A stretch of 64,000 bases of DNA, from positions 34,941,103 through 35,005,102 of the forward strand of contig OY804575.1 in NCBI GenBank assembly GCA_963680875.1, given 5' to 3'. Each line of letters opens with the position of its first letter. The stretch's first letter is position 1. The position numbers were made by a program, and so were the translations under genes. This document shows positions 14,701-24,200 of this stretch, piece after piece. The notes beneath the pieces are model-generated. The model ran no database searches. It saw only the letters and a program-made list of their open reading frames with translations, and was not told the origin of the DNA. Origin of the DNA: Bathymodiolus brooksi. Taxonomy: Eukaryota > Mollusca > Bivalvia > Mytilida > Modiolidae.

Positions 14701-17700
14701 ATCTATGTAAAATCCAGCACATTATGCACCAGTAATTACGGACATATTATCAAATTAAATAAACAACATAATAAAACAATGATTTGATTAGGAATTAAAT
14801 AAACAACACAATTAACAATACATATTATCAAATTAAATTAAAAAAAAAAAATAATACAATGATTTGATCTGGGGCCGATTTTGTTTGGGGTCGATTTGAC
14901 CTGCTACCGTCTACAGTACAGTTAATCTCGTTGAGATTAGGATTCCGAAGAAATTTTCTGTCTGTATCGTCACAGTATGTGTTTTCGTATCATCCATTTT
15001 ATTTTGATTTCCACAGTGCACACATTATTTTTGACGTATCTTCCGGTTTCTATTTCTGGAACGTAAACAGGACTACAACGTGACATCTGTAAAAAATGTT
15101 CAAGGTTGCTTTTAAAGACGTAAGTAGCAAAAACAGTGAACCTACCTACTGAACCATACTTTTTGTAATGCTAAAAATTTATTTCATTTATAAAGTAGCT
15201 GGAAAAAAATCCAGAAGGGCTATATAAAATTTAACTATGTCGTCTACCTCTCAGACACCGGCTCTTCCTGTCATGTAACTGTCATGGGGTCACTGATCGT
15301 ACTTGTAAACAAAAGAGCTGACTGAAATGTGCCTGTTTCTTATATAAAATACATGTCACTTTGCAGTGCATTGTGGTTTCAGCACTAAAAAAAACATCAA
15401 AAGTAAACACAATTTTGAAAGTGGTCATTTTCAAACATTCTGTTATTTTATTTAGATGTTGTATGATTTGGTAGATGGCCAGAACCATGAAATTTTAAAA
15501 CCAGCCATTTCCGGATTTTATATTCGTTTCCATCCCGTATATCGGCCCTGTTTTTACTTCATATGAAAACAGATGACGCCATTTTACTGACAGCAAAAGT
15601 TGCCAGATAATCGAGAGTATATTAAAATACAAGAATGGCTTATGTACAAAGAAATATTTAACTAGCCATTCTTTGAAAATTCCAATCGTCATATGAATGA
15701 ATGGTTAACACTGTTAATCGCTATATCGGAAAATCGATAATAGTACGAAAACCCATAACACGATGCTATCTTCATCCTAGGATTCCGAAGAAATTTTCTG
15801 TCTGTATCTTCATCAACGAGATTACAGTATACAGTGAGCTTTTAGTTTTACTTTTGTCAAGTTTTGACACTTCTTCTTCTTTCAATTTCCGCACACCGTC
15901 AACTTATTGTCGATTATGTGCCGTGCATGCGTGGGGTAAAAAAAAATTTGATAACGTTCAAATAAATGTGATAATTATATACAGTGGTGCAGTGTGGTTA
16001 AAACTATGTACAGTTGACTGATAATTAGATGTGTTGTTGGAGAACAGATAGTGGTATCTGTTCTTTGAAGCTGTCATGTGTGGGACATTGTACAACACTG
16101 TCAGCAGCAGCTGGGAGCAGGTTCCACTGTAGATACGATAACATAACCCTCATTCCGCTTGTGCTCCAGTTAGGGTTACGAATCGGTCCCATTCAACATA
16201 TGGGAGCAAATTAAAATTTTCGTTAAGTGAATATTTCAAATTTCTTTTTGCATATCTGGTCATAACTTATTATTCCCTACAATTTTTAAGTAATGGCGAT
16301 ACGAAATAAGTGTTACAATACCTGTTTCTACCTTCACGATCGATTTAGTATTCGAAAATTGTTTCTTGTCCGCCATGGCACCTTACGTATACTCTTGTGA
16401 TGGGTGGAGCCTATCCATATATGGATCTGAATGCCAAATATGAAAAACATTACTACGATGTTTTACTATGATTGATCCAAATAAGGATATCTCCAAGACG
16501 AAGCAAGAGCATGTGAAATAGCAACTTGTAAACAAAATGTCGGACAGAAAGAAGATTTCATGCATTCAAATTTTCAGATGGATATAAGTCTACCATGGAT
16601 TGATGCAGCGTTTACTTAATACCTCAAGGTTTAACTAAATATATTTATCTTTCACCCCCGTTAATTTTTCCAACCACTTACAACGGAATTAGGACAAAAA
16701 ACCGCCCGGTGTGATTACTCCGGGCGCTGCTCCCATACGTTGAATGGGACCGATTCGTAACCTTCGCTGGGAGCAAAAGCGGACTGAGGGTTACGTTATC
16801 GTATCCACTGTAGCATCGTGTTATCGGTTTTCGTGCTATTATCGATTTTCCGATATAGCGATTAACAGTATTAACCCTTCATTCATATGACGATTGGAAT
16901 TTTCAAAGAATGGCTAGTTAAATATTTCTTTGTACATAAGCCATTCTTGTATTTTAATATAATCTCGATTATCTGGCAACTTTTGCTGTCAGTAAAATGG
17001 CGTCATCTGTTTTCATATGAAGTAAAAACAGGGCCGATATACGGGATGGAAACGAATATAAAATCCGGAAATAGCTGGTTTTAAAATTTCATGGTTCTGG
17101 CCATCTACCAAATCATACAACATCTAAATAAAATAACAGAATGTTTGAAAATGACCACTTTCAAAATTGTGTTTACTTTTGATGTTTTTTTTAGTGCTGA
17201 AACCACAATGCACTGCAAAGTGACATGTATTTTATATAAGAAACAGGCACATTTCAGTCAGCTCTTTTGTTTACAAGTACGATCAGTGACCCCATGACAG
17301 TTACATGACAGGAAGAGCCGGTATCTGAGAGGCAGACGACATAGTTAAATTTTATATAGCCCTTCTGGATTTTTTTCCAGCTACTTTATAAATGAAATAA
17401 ATTTTTAGCATTACAAAAAGTATGGTTCAGTAGGTACATTGTAGGGGTAAACTCGGTATCAGGACATCTCGGGACCTGGACATCTCTGTACTGAACATAT
17501 GCGACATCTCGGTACTCGGTACTAGACATCTCGGTACTCGTTACTGGAAATTTCGGTACTGAATAATAAAAATAATTTGATTGAATTCAAAAACTTTTGT
17601 TTTTAATCATCTTTAATTAAATGGGCAATTCATTAATATTTGTAAATAACTTTTGTTTTGATAACTAAGTCCCTTTATCAATAAATCACAGATAAACTTA

Positions 17701-18824
17701 ACGGGATGATTATTTTCATTTCTGTTTTGATTACATACCGTAACTGTTTTAATTAGATAGCTTTAATTACCAAATTTAATTTCTTTAATCATAGATCAAT
17801 GCTTTAATCTTTTGTTTGACTTCAAAAGACGATACAAGCTGAATTTTATTTGAGAAATATTTGCCAAGACGATATATAATGGAGGGTTACCCTAATTTGA
17901 GATTCAAACTGCAAAATGAACGAGTATCCGTGTATAGATTGTGGCAGCAATGTCCGTCCCAGACAGGAGGCTTTACAATGTGACCAGTGTTCACAGTGGC
18001 AGCACAGATTATGCAACACTGGTAAGACCTTTTTATCTAATTGTATCGCTTTTGTATATTATTTAACCCCCCAAATTATAAACAAAGAATCAAGAAATGT
18101 CGTACATTGAAAGCACTGTCAATTTCCTCAGTTACTCACACGAACACACATAGCATAATTGGTAACGCCACTACAAAGTATGAAGAATTTTTGTGGGGAA
18201 AAGCAATAAATCAGTCCGTTTTAATGAAATGAAAGTACCGGGGCTTTCTTAACAAACACGCTGAATTTCATAATTAGCATAATTACTTTTGTAAATAATA
18301 AATGGAGGTCAAAATAATAAAAATATAAATAAAAATCAATATACAAAAACAACGATCTCCGGGATCGATCTACACTGGAATTATCAAAAACACATATCGA
18401 TTAATAAGTACCAAACAAGTCAATTGTGGTCAGTACCGAATATTGTCTCATCCAAGTCCCGAACTGTCCAGTACCGAGTACCGAGATGTCCAGGTCAGTA
18501 CCGAGATGTCCAAGTCAGTACCGAAATGTCCAGGTACCGAGATGTCTAGGATTCCATTGTAGGTTCACTGTTTTTGGTACTTACGTCTTTAAAAGCAAAC
18601 TTTAACATTTTTTACAGATGTCACGTTGTAGTCCTGTTTACGTTCCATAAATAGAAACCGGAGGACACGTCAAAAATAATGCGTGCGCTGTGGAAATCAA
18701 AATTAAATGGATAAAACGAAAACAGATGACACACGAAAACATATACCGTGACGATACAATGGTTTTCGGATAGGAGTAGTACCTGAAATTCCAAACCATA
18801 GATTACAGGCGATTCTTCTTCCAT
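2617..18824 (-). CDS. EIPR1: EARP/GARP complex-interacting protein 1 (WD40), 3'-partial
   Basis: Eight coding exons with consensus splice sites (18824-18783, 13331-13248, 12011-11879, 11366-11222, 9188-9089, 6500-6364, 4440-4273, 2781-2617) join in frame into about 324 residues. They follow vertebrate EIPR1/TSSC1 almost throughout: N-terminal [10 protein letters not shown], then [61 protein letters not shown] and [10 protein letters not shown]. The family is about 387 residues long, so the last 60 or so (final WD blade) must lie in an exon left of base 1. In animals EIPR1 is a WD40 protein that binds the EARP and GARP tethering complexes and acts in endosomal recycling and dense-core vesicle formation. 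The start codon is fixed by alignment of the first exon. The introns are filled with transposons and minisatellites. No frame break is seen in any exon, so the gene looks functional. It lies head to head with TRAPPC12. Confidence 0.93.
2909..3113. repeat. 68-bp tandem repeat, 3 copies
   Basis: Three essentially identical 68-bp units starting TGTTTTTCTCGTAGCAG at 2909, 2977 and 3045, in EIPR1 intron 7. Confidence 0.95.
3114..4272. other. EIPR1 intron 7, no gene
   Basis: The stretch 3120-3600 carries degenerate copies of a phrase ending in GGGGCATTACTC or GGGACATAACTC, seen in many bivalve interspersed repeats. Near 4045-4090 there is a piece of the same family as the array at 46061. No coding exon seen. 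Confidence 0.4.
4273..4440 (-). CDS. EIPR1: EIPR1 coding exon 7
   Basis: Encodes [39 protein letters not shown] and SQHSHW. The acceptor is TATTAG|ACAG: using the AG four bases downstream would introduce a stop at once, so the first AG is required. Donor CATTG|GTAAGT. A 27-bp minisatellite starts only about 57 bp upstream of this acceptor. Confidence 0.92.
4498..5400. repeat. 27-bp minisatellite, about 33 copies
   Basis: The 27-bp unit contains GAATGGAGGTAACTTTACGA. Because 27 is a multiple of 3 and the unit lacks in-frame stops in some frames, it yields long repetitive reading frames on both strands (plus: NGGNFTIIE; minus: VKLPPFSII). These are by-products, not genes. Occasional single-base insertions (as at 4686 and 4984) shift the frame. 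It lies in EIPR1 intron 6, close to the exon 7 acceptor. Confidence 0.97.
5745..5761. repeat. Short interstitial TTAGGG-type run
   Basis: Nearly three tandem copies of the animal telomere hexamer (AGGGTTAGGGTTAGGG), directly next to a SINE end. Too short to imply a former telomere. Confidence 0.5.
5760..5960 (-). repeat. tRNA-derived SINE, family A, degraded
   Basis: Carries the family A 3' module (AACAATATTTCAGTTAT on the plus strand) and the central phrase around AGAAAACCACTGAC, shared with 51055-51285, 51835-51990 and 53870-54020. Sense is minus. Confidence 0.6.
6364..6500 (-). CDS. EIPR1: EIPR1 coding exon 6
   Basis: Encodes [40 protein letters not shown] and DIRSM. This is a highly conserved WD blade. 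Acceptor ATTTAG, donor ATGCA|GTAAGT. Confidence 0.93.
6985..8325. repeat. Bivalve interspersed repeat with internal tandem copies
   Basis: Repeated phrases such as GATGCTTCCTACCAAGTTTC, TTTCAGAGGAGAAGATT and GCCAATCAGAAACAAG recur at least five times. The block ends with AAGCTCATATTGCCTTTGGC at both about 7747 and 8291. It is the same broad non-coding family as 36019-37494 and 54623-55455. Small ORFs here are spurious. It lies in EIPR1 intron 5. Confidence 0.75.
9089..9188 (-). CDS. EIPR1: EIPR1 coding exon 5 (with duplicated downstream donor)
   Basis: Encodes [20 protein letters not shown] and [13 protein letters not shown], then donor AAG|GTAATG. The last 50 exon bases, the donor and the start of the intron are repeated exactly 69 bp further on. 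A second donor (GAG|GTAATG, exon end 9020) would therefore extend the exon by 23 codons in frame. Which donor is used cannot be told from the sequence. The proximal one gives the length normal for the family. Confidence 0.9.
9753..10569 (-). pseudogene. BED-type zinc-finger (hAT-transposase-like) fragment, split by a MITE
   Basis: The minus strand from 10569 reads [20 protein letters not shown], then a Lys-rich run. After a frameshift it gives an AFCTLC cysteine pair. Past the 487-bp insertion at 9916-10402 it continues as [17 protein letters not shown] and SETSLHKK, supplying the paired histidines. The C-x2-C plus H-x7-H layout is that of BED-like fingers at the N terminus of hAT-type transposases and related domesticated proteins. 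No catalytic core is present. The copy is dead, with a frameshift, an insertion and a missing remainder. Confidence 0.6.
9916..10402. mobile_element. TA-flanked palindromic MITE (mariner-like)
   Basis: The 487-bp element runs from CAGCATGTG to CACATGCTG with very long inverted repeats (for example CATTCTCATGAAGTCATT and its complement) and is flanked by TA on both sides. Removing it restores the zinc-finger reading across the junction (TLC-SSNF), which supports exact TA-targeted insertion into copy 1 of the 6-bp element. Confidence 0.8.
11222..11366 (-). CDS. EIPR1: EIPR1 coding exon 4
   Basis: Encodes [19 protein letters not shown] through [14 protein letters not shown]. Acceptor TTTTTAG, donor AAAAG|GTAAGA. 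The split codon joins exon 3 as TCYNK-TSESK. Confidence 0.92.
11879..12011 (-). CDS. EIPR1: EIPR1 coding exon 3
   Basis: Encodes [16 protein letters not shown] and the GEIWNITAS segment of the first WD repeat. Acceptor TTTCAG, donor AAAA|GTAAAA. It ends in phase 1 after TTCYNK. Confidence 0.92.
12064..12260 (-). repeat. SINE family B fragment
   Basis: Shares with 13737-13950 the phrases TATAGTG(C/T)(A/T)AGCTCA, AGCAGTCTGC and GTAGACATG. EIPR1 intron 2. Confidence 0.5.
13248..13331 (-). CDS. EIPR1: EIPR1 coding exon 2
   Basis: Twenty-eight codons ([18 protein letters not shown], then [10 protein letters not shown]) between acceptor TACAG and donor CAG|GTAAAT. Phase 0 at both ends. Confidence 0.92.
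13737..13950 (-). repeat. SINE family B
   Basis: Carries the family body (CATGGCGAGAACAAGTTGAT near the left, AGTCTTTGTTCTTTCTCCTT at the right). Its complement appears at 57660-57840 downstream of a tRNA-like head, so sense here is minus. EIPR1 intron 1. Confidence 0.6.
14278..14908. mobile_element. Inverted-repeat element with GTCAAATCGGCCC subterminal repeats
   Basis: The left end is three short tandem copies of GTCAAATCGGCCC-like units (14287-14331). The right end is the complement (GGGGCCGATTTT, GGTCGATTTGACC, 14871-14900). The direct repeat GTCTACAG (14270-14277 and 14909-14916) is an 8-bp target duplication. The interior is AT-rich with no coding capacity. It lies in EIPR1 intron 1, directly beside the palindrome. 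Confidence 0.75.
14940..15768. repeat. Left arm of about 830-bp inverted repeat (intron palindrome)
   Basis: Matches in reverse complement 16811-17436 plus 18564-18775. Shared landmarks include the complementary reading frames at 15282-15488 and 17091-17297 (68 identical residues) and at 15495-15692 and 16887-17084 (two differences). The outer edge is soft (about 14940-14970). The arm has no convincing gene: its open frames appear only because both arms are well preserved. It lies in EIPR1 intron 1. Confidence 0.9.
15769..16810. other. Loop of the intron palindrome
   Basis: The 1.04-kb spacer between the arms. Its start (15778-15812) repeats directly a segment at 14937-14970 next to the left arm (GATTCCGAAGAAATTTTCTG). 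The rest is mostly a MITE (16133-16804) inserted in the loop. Confidence 0.7.
16133..16804. mobile_element. Mutator-like MITE, 9-bp target duplication
   Basis: The 672-bp element starts ATACGATAAC and ends GTTATCGTAT, with about 78-bp inverted repeats that also share ACGAATCGGTCCCATTCAAC. The 9-bp direct repeat CCACTGTAG flanks it (16124-16132, 16805-16813). No transposase coding. The TSD length points to a Mutator-like origin. Confidence 0.85.
17446..18554. mobile_element. Mutator-like element carrying a zinc-finger first exon, 9-bp target duplication
   Basis: The 1109-bp element is flanked by CATTGTAGG on both sides (17437-17445, 18555-18563). Each end is built of tandem units of GACATCTCGGTACT type in opposite orientation (17446-17550; 18430-18550). 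The empty site is present in the other palindrome arm, which confirms the insertion. The interior holds a short exon (17916-18021) but no transposase core, so it is non-autonomous. Confidence 0.82.
17916..18021 (+). pseudogene. First exon of a PHD-like zinc-finger protein (MULE-associated)
   Basis: Starts [18 protein letters not shown] and continues [18 protein letters not shown], then a good donor (ACTG|GTAAGA). The C-x2-C, C-x2-C, H-x2-C layout is a PHD-like half finger. From memory it resembles the N terminus of invertebrate proteins annotated with MULE transposase domains. No downstream exon lies inside the element, so this is an orphan exon. Confidence 0.55.
18783..18824 (-). CDS. EIPR1: EIPR1 coding exon 1
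   Basis: Fourteen codons from the start ATG, reading [14 protein letters not shown], then donor CAG|GTACTA. This matches the conserved N terminus. The intron that follows runs almost at once into a large palindrome. Confidence 0.88.
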
Positions 18825-19806
18825 TTCATTTCCTGGTACTTTTTTTTAGCTGTGCTTAGCTGAAATGGATCCTAACTTTGTCTCTAAAGCATAATTGTTG
18901 TTGTGATCGTTTGCCAAGTCGGCATCTGTCGATGAGCTGGTTTAATTGGTTGCAAACCAGATTATAACGTTGAGCTTACCGATATAGAAGTAAATACCAG
19001 AGTGCGTTTAGATGTACACATATAGCAGCCCATTTATATATCGAAGTCCTAAGTTTGTTTCTTCCAAACTATCTAGAGAAATCTTTAAATCTAACTGTGT
19101 TTGTTGATATGCCAAAGTAATGTGCTTTACGTAGTTTGTAGTTCTTCGGGATCGCTATCTATTAAATCGATATAATCTTTTATTGAGCTACCTTTAGTTA
19201 TATATTTGAACGCACTCAATAAGTTTGTTTACGGTTGTCGAATATTACTATTAAAACTTTGATTTTCACACAGATGGATGCAAATCCAATTCTTACATAA
19301 ATTGTGATTTGGAAAGGAAATCAAACTGGAAAAACAGATACCAAAAAGATAATTATAATTTTTGCAACACCACATTTGACCCTTTGACTGGTTCCCATTC
19401 ATTAATTAATCTAATAGGAGAAGCAGTCGTCATTTGTCCTGTCATCCCTGTCAGAACAGAAGATATCATACTTTGGTTAGTCAACAGCACTAGCGCGAGA
19501 CACCAGTGTCTAACACTTGTTCGTCCCAAGCAAAATAATAACCTTAAGAAATAGTGCCCCAAAAATGGGCTAGATATCTTAACTTAACTTAACTTCTGTA
19601 TCTTTACCCCCTTCAAAGGAGAACCATACTGTGTCGTATGTTAAACGTGTGTTGGTGCTCTGTACAGTGCTGTGCGAGTGAAAATCCCATCACCTCCGTA
19701 TCCATGAATAAAATGTATGTACACTAAAAATCAGGCTTATTCACACGGGATATAAAAGTTTATCAAATCAAGTTAAAACAATCCACAACGAATGTCCTGA
19801 CCTTAC
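18825..19806. other. EIPR1 upstream region, no gene
   Basis: Immediately upstream of the EIPR1 start codon, so the promoter and 5' UTR should lie here, but no core promoter motif could be fixed. A short TTAAC run is at 19578-19597. Short ORFs at 19309-19562 overlap on both strands and resemble nothing known. Confidence 0.4.
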
Positions 19807-19815
19807 GTATAAAAT

Positions 19816-20943
19816 TAGTCCGAGATTCCTCTGTCGTTTAACGGCATTGATAAAGTTGCTTGTAGCCGTTCAACGACAGAGGGTGCTATATACGGAAACC
19901 ATCGAATTTGCCTCACCGGCCATAGGATCGGCACATTTCCACGTTTCGTGGCTATCGGATTTTATTTTCTATCATAAACCTTATATAAATCGCTTCACCA
20001 ATCATTTTTCTATTCATTCATAACCATCTTACCCTCAGAAAGTGGTGTTACACTCCATTACAGCACGATTTTGCCTTAGATCCTATTATTCCGCCATTTG
20101 ACTTCCATTTTCGAATCTACACATGTGATCTCGCGATACTAACTGAATGATGACAGCAACGCATTGCATGATGGGAGCTAATTAATGCAGCGTGCCAAAT
20201 TATTTGGAGCATTATTTGCATACGTAACAACATTCAAATCACATGGAAGACGATACATTTAAGCGTATTCTGCAGGACAAACAGTCTATCTACAGATCAA
20301 AGCAGAGCTGAAGGAAATAATACAGAATGTGTTGGAAAGAAAAGATTCAATGGCAGAGTGTTACCAACGGGCTTCGGAAAGAGCATGTGTTACGTTCCCC
20401 CTTTTTGTTTTTGGACAAGGTACTACATTTTTTTTTTCTTATGGTTATCTGTAATTCACTAAATTTGCTGTTAAAATCATTACCAATCAATATAATCAAC
20501 TGTATTAAATTTTATGTTAATTGTTCTGCCTTAACAGGTGCCTATGATTGGCAATAAAAATATTTGTTTGTTTGTTTATATGCAAATCATCTCCCATGGT
20601 ACATTGCGGTAATCGTAGTTTTCTCGTAGTCACGTGACAAATGTTAGAAAAATGGAAGACAAATGTCGAAATCATAGGATCTAAGGCAAAATCGTGCTGT
20701 AATGGAGTGTAACACCACTTTCTGTGGGTAAAATGTTTATGAATGAATAGAAAAATGATTGGTGAAGCGATTTATATAAGGTTTATGATAGAAAATAAAA
20801 TTCGATAGCCACGAAACGTGGAAATGTGCTGACCCAGAGTTGGAGAAGCAAATCCGCTGTTTTCCGTATATAGCACGCTCTGTCGTTGAACGGCTACAAG
20901 CAACTTTATCAATGCCGTTAAACGACAGAGGAATCTCGGACTA
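19816..20943. mobile_element. Pack-MULE-like element with RecQ-like exon, copy 1
   Basis: 1128-bp element with about 270-bp inverted terminal repeats starting TAGTCCGAGATTCCTCTGTC. It is flanked by the 9-bp direct repeat GTATAAAAT (19807-19815, 20944-20952). It carries a decayed RecQ-helicase-like first exon (20243-20419) followed by intron-like sequence and an AATAAA. Copy 2, equally long, lies in reverse orientation at 61611-62738. No transposase is present. Confidence 0.88.
20243..20419 (+). pseudogene. RecQ-like helicase first-exon fragment (copy 1)
   Basis: From ATG 20243 it reads MEDDTFKRILQDKQSIYRSK. In a second frame come ELKEIIQNVLERKDSMA, and in a third VLPTGFGKSMCY, then FPLFVFGQ and a donor at CAAG|GTACTA. 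GFGKS is a Walker A loop in the context typical of RecQ helicase motif I. Two frameshifts break the frame, so this is a relic. The same exon with similar breaks sits in copy 2. Confidence 0.6.
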
Positions 20944-21230
20944 GTATAAAATATGCATGTTGCATGTATTGGAAAATTTTAAGACGACGCATCACTGTTT
21001 AAAATCTAAAAGTCTCTGTTCGTATGGTTAAAATCTAAATCTATTTGTTACAGTTTGGTTCGAGGTATAAAAAGTAATTGTCACATCATAAAATCTAAAA
21101 CGAATCGTATTTGCAGTTTAAGATCTAAAACGTCATCTTTCAAAGTCTAAAATCTAAAACAATTATCACAGTTTAATGTAATGGATTGGGGCAATCCCCG
21201 TACGGCTCTCCCCTCCCCCTTTTCGCAATG

Positions 21231-24200
21231 TTAGATCCGTTTCTTCATTGTTGTCTGTACTTTGTCTCCATCACTCTCCAGAAGCTTCGTTCTCTTAATA
21301 TGTAATTTGAACATTAACCTCCTTGATAGACCTTCGAGTCTGGCTACGCTGGCTGAGTTTTCCTTTGTAGGTTTTACCTTGATCGTGTTGTCCATTAGCA
21401 GTTGTAATTGGTCAGCTTCGCTCAGGTCCGTAAAATTTTCATTATTATGGAACTCGTTTTGCCATATAGCATTGATCTCGGACAGTAAAGCTACTCTCTC
21501 CGACTGTAGTTTTTCACATTGGAGAATGAAGTGTAGTACATTCTCTTCAGCTGCTCCACATAGCAGGCATGTAGGGTCAGTTTCATTTCGGTAGTATTTA
21601 ATGCGTTTTGTTTGCAGCACGTATGTCCCAGTGACGAGTCTTAATTTTACTGGAATTCTACTGATGTCTAATGATGAGTAGCATCTGTGCTTCAAAATAG
21701 GATGTATTTTGCACTTGCTCAGGTTGTTGTTACTAAGATATTGCAGCCCTTTGTAGAGTTGTGCTAGAGTTGTTAGCTGGGTACACCAGTGGTCATTCAC
21801 TCTTGATTTCACCAACGAGATCCATCGTGATTTTTTGATAGGATTGTCCAAATAGTTGTATGCCTCTTTCAGGTCGTATTTTCGGAGTATTTTGTTGACA
21901 CATATAAACCAGCTGTTACTAGATTCCTCTATCACGGTTAGTTTTCTTGCAAGCTTTTTCTCAGTGTTTTTTTCGCCTTGATGACAGATGTTTTTGAAGA
22001 ATGTGAGAGCTTTAAAATGAATTTGTGCTGCTATTGGTAGAATTCCAGTTAGTATATAAACGGCTGGGTCTGGACAGCTCATCGGTAATGACAACATTTG
22101 TTTTAATATCCTTTTCTGGAAGAGTTCTAGTTGTTCAAGAGGTTTTGAGAACGGTAATAATAGCTCCATACCGTAAAGCAATACTGGTGTTATGTAGGTT
22201 TTGAAGATGTGTAGTAGTGACTCGGGATCCAGGCCGTTGTGTCCATGAAATCCACATCCGAATAGACTATATGCACTACGTCTTGTTTTAGTTATATTTT
22301 CATCAACATTGGTTTGGATATTGTGTTTCATCGTTGTTGTTCTGATGATACCTAAGTGAGTAGCTTGCTCCACCTCGGGCATGGTGATATTCCCCATATT
22401 AAGTTTCTCGTTGGTTGTTTCGCACTGTTTGTTGTTTCCTCTAATGTGGATTGCTACACTTTTCTTTGGTTGTAATTCATATCCCTCGAAGTTCGCAAAG
22501 TCAAGAGCCATGTTGACCATGATCTGTGCATCACTGAGCTGAGTACTGAGTAGTGTGATGTCATCTGCACATCCTGTGTTGTTAACGTTGATGTTTCCTA
22601 TTTTCAGTCCTATACCTACATCTTGCAAACGGTCTAATAGTGGGTTGATACATGTATATAGTTTATAGAGATCAGTGCTAAGGATACCTCCTTGTCGGAC
22701 TCCCATGCCGACTTTAAAACAATCGGACGTGCTTCCTGCCCATTTTATGCAGCTTTCCGCATTGTGGTGCAAGCTCTTTATAATAGTCCACGTTTTGTCC
22801 TGAATTCCTGCATGGTACATACACCGGAACAGATGTGGATGTATAACTTTGTCAAATGCAGCTTTTGCGTCGAGCAGTACAAGATGTCCATTTTGCTTTT
22901 CGTCGGTTAATATTCTGTATGCTTCTTCGACAGGCAGAGCAGCATTCATCGGCGACGACCCTTTCGTAAACCCTCTTTGCGTTGGATTTTGCACATTACT
23001 GATCAATGGTTGTATTCTATCTCTGATCACTGCTTCAATGATCTTACTAATTACAGGCAGGACTGTTATTCCTCGATAGTTGATGGCATCGTTTTTGCTT
23101 CCTTTGTTTTTGAATATTGGCGATAATAGTCCAATTTTTAGAACTTCTGGTATATCTCCTTCTAAGAATATACTGTTTAAGATATGCGTTAGGACAGTAA
23201 TTATATTTTCACCTGCATGTAATATATGTTCTATTGTTAAGCTATGAAAGTCAGCCGATTTTCTCTTATTAATGGATGCTATTGCAGTTGTTATTTCTTC
23301 TTCGGTTACAGGCAAGATTAGTTCCTCTTTTGACATTTCTGTAATGTATTTATTCTCCATTTCTACTTGTTGGTGATATCTGATCTCCTTATGTGCGGAT
23401 TTATCGAAGGTTGACAAGCTACGAAAATGTTCTTGAAATCCTAGTAATACCTCATCTGATCCTGAATATGTTTTGCCATTCACATTTATGTCCTGAATAT
23501 GTTCAAGGCCTTTTTTACGATTTTTCTGGATCAACTTGTGAAATAGTTCCATGTTGTTTGATTGTGCCTCCATTATATTTACTTTTTCAATCTCTTTTTG
23601 ACGTGCTACCTCTATTCTGACAGCTCTACGGAATTCCTTTTTGTTATGTTTTTTCTGTAACAGTAGGTGGTTGGTAGGATCATTTGGTTTCCCGTTCTTT
23701 AGCCATATGTTGTACGAGTTGCGTTTTTCCTTCAGTGCAATCTTTATATCAGCATTCCATACCTTTAGTTTGGGTTTTGCTTGATAGGTAGCTTTGTTTC
23801 CTGAGCATATTTGGGCGGCAGATGTGAGCAGTGCGTTTACTTGAGTTATTGCTTCTTGTGAACTGATTGTTGTTATTCGCATTCTTTCATATAATGCTGT
23901 TGAATTTTCTGTCACCATAGCTCTGTATAGATCTTTATCTAATTTTTCCCATTTGATTTTTCCCTTTGGGTTTGGTGTCTTCAAGTTGTCATCCTTGTTA
24001 TATTCCCATTTAAAGGACATGCTGATTGGGTAATGATCTGAAGTGTTGGTATCGATTTGGATTATCGCTTTCTCTGCTATTATTTGTTGTTGTGGAATAT
24101 TATGTATGAAATAATCGATTTCTGAGCACTCACATCCCTTGGAGTTGATGAATGTGTTTCCTACATTTTCGTATTGCAACCCAAACTCGTTGATGAAATT

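Larger units (their letters stand above)
16811..18775. repeat. Right arm of the intron palindrome, interrupted
   Basis: Reverse complement of 14940-15768, split at 17437-18563 by a Mutator-like element and its target duplication. The outer end reaches within about 10-25 bp of the EIPR1 exon 1 donor (18782). Arm divergence is low by eye in the inner part and higher near the exon. Confidence 0.88.

Noticed and set aside
15282..17297. Pairs of identical 65-68-residue ORFs suggesting a conserved protein
   Set aside because: Identity is explained by the inverted-repeat DNA arms; no start context, domains or splice signals.
19309..19562. Overlapping 70-80-residue ORFs upstream of EIPR1
   Set aside because: Open on both strands, low complexity of evidence, no similarity or splice structure recognised.
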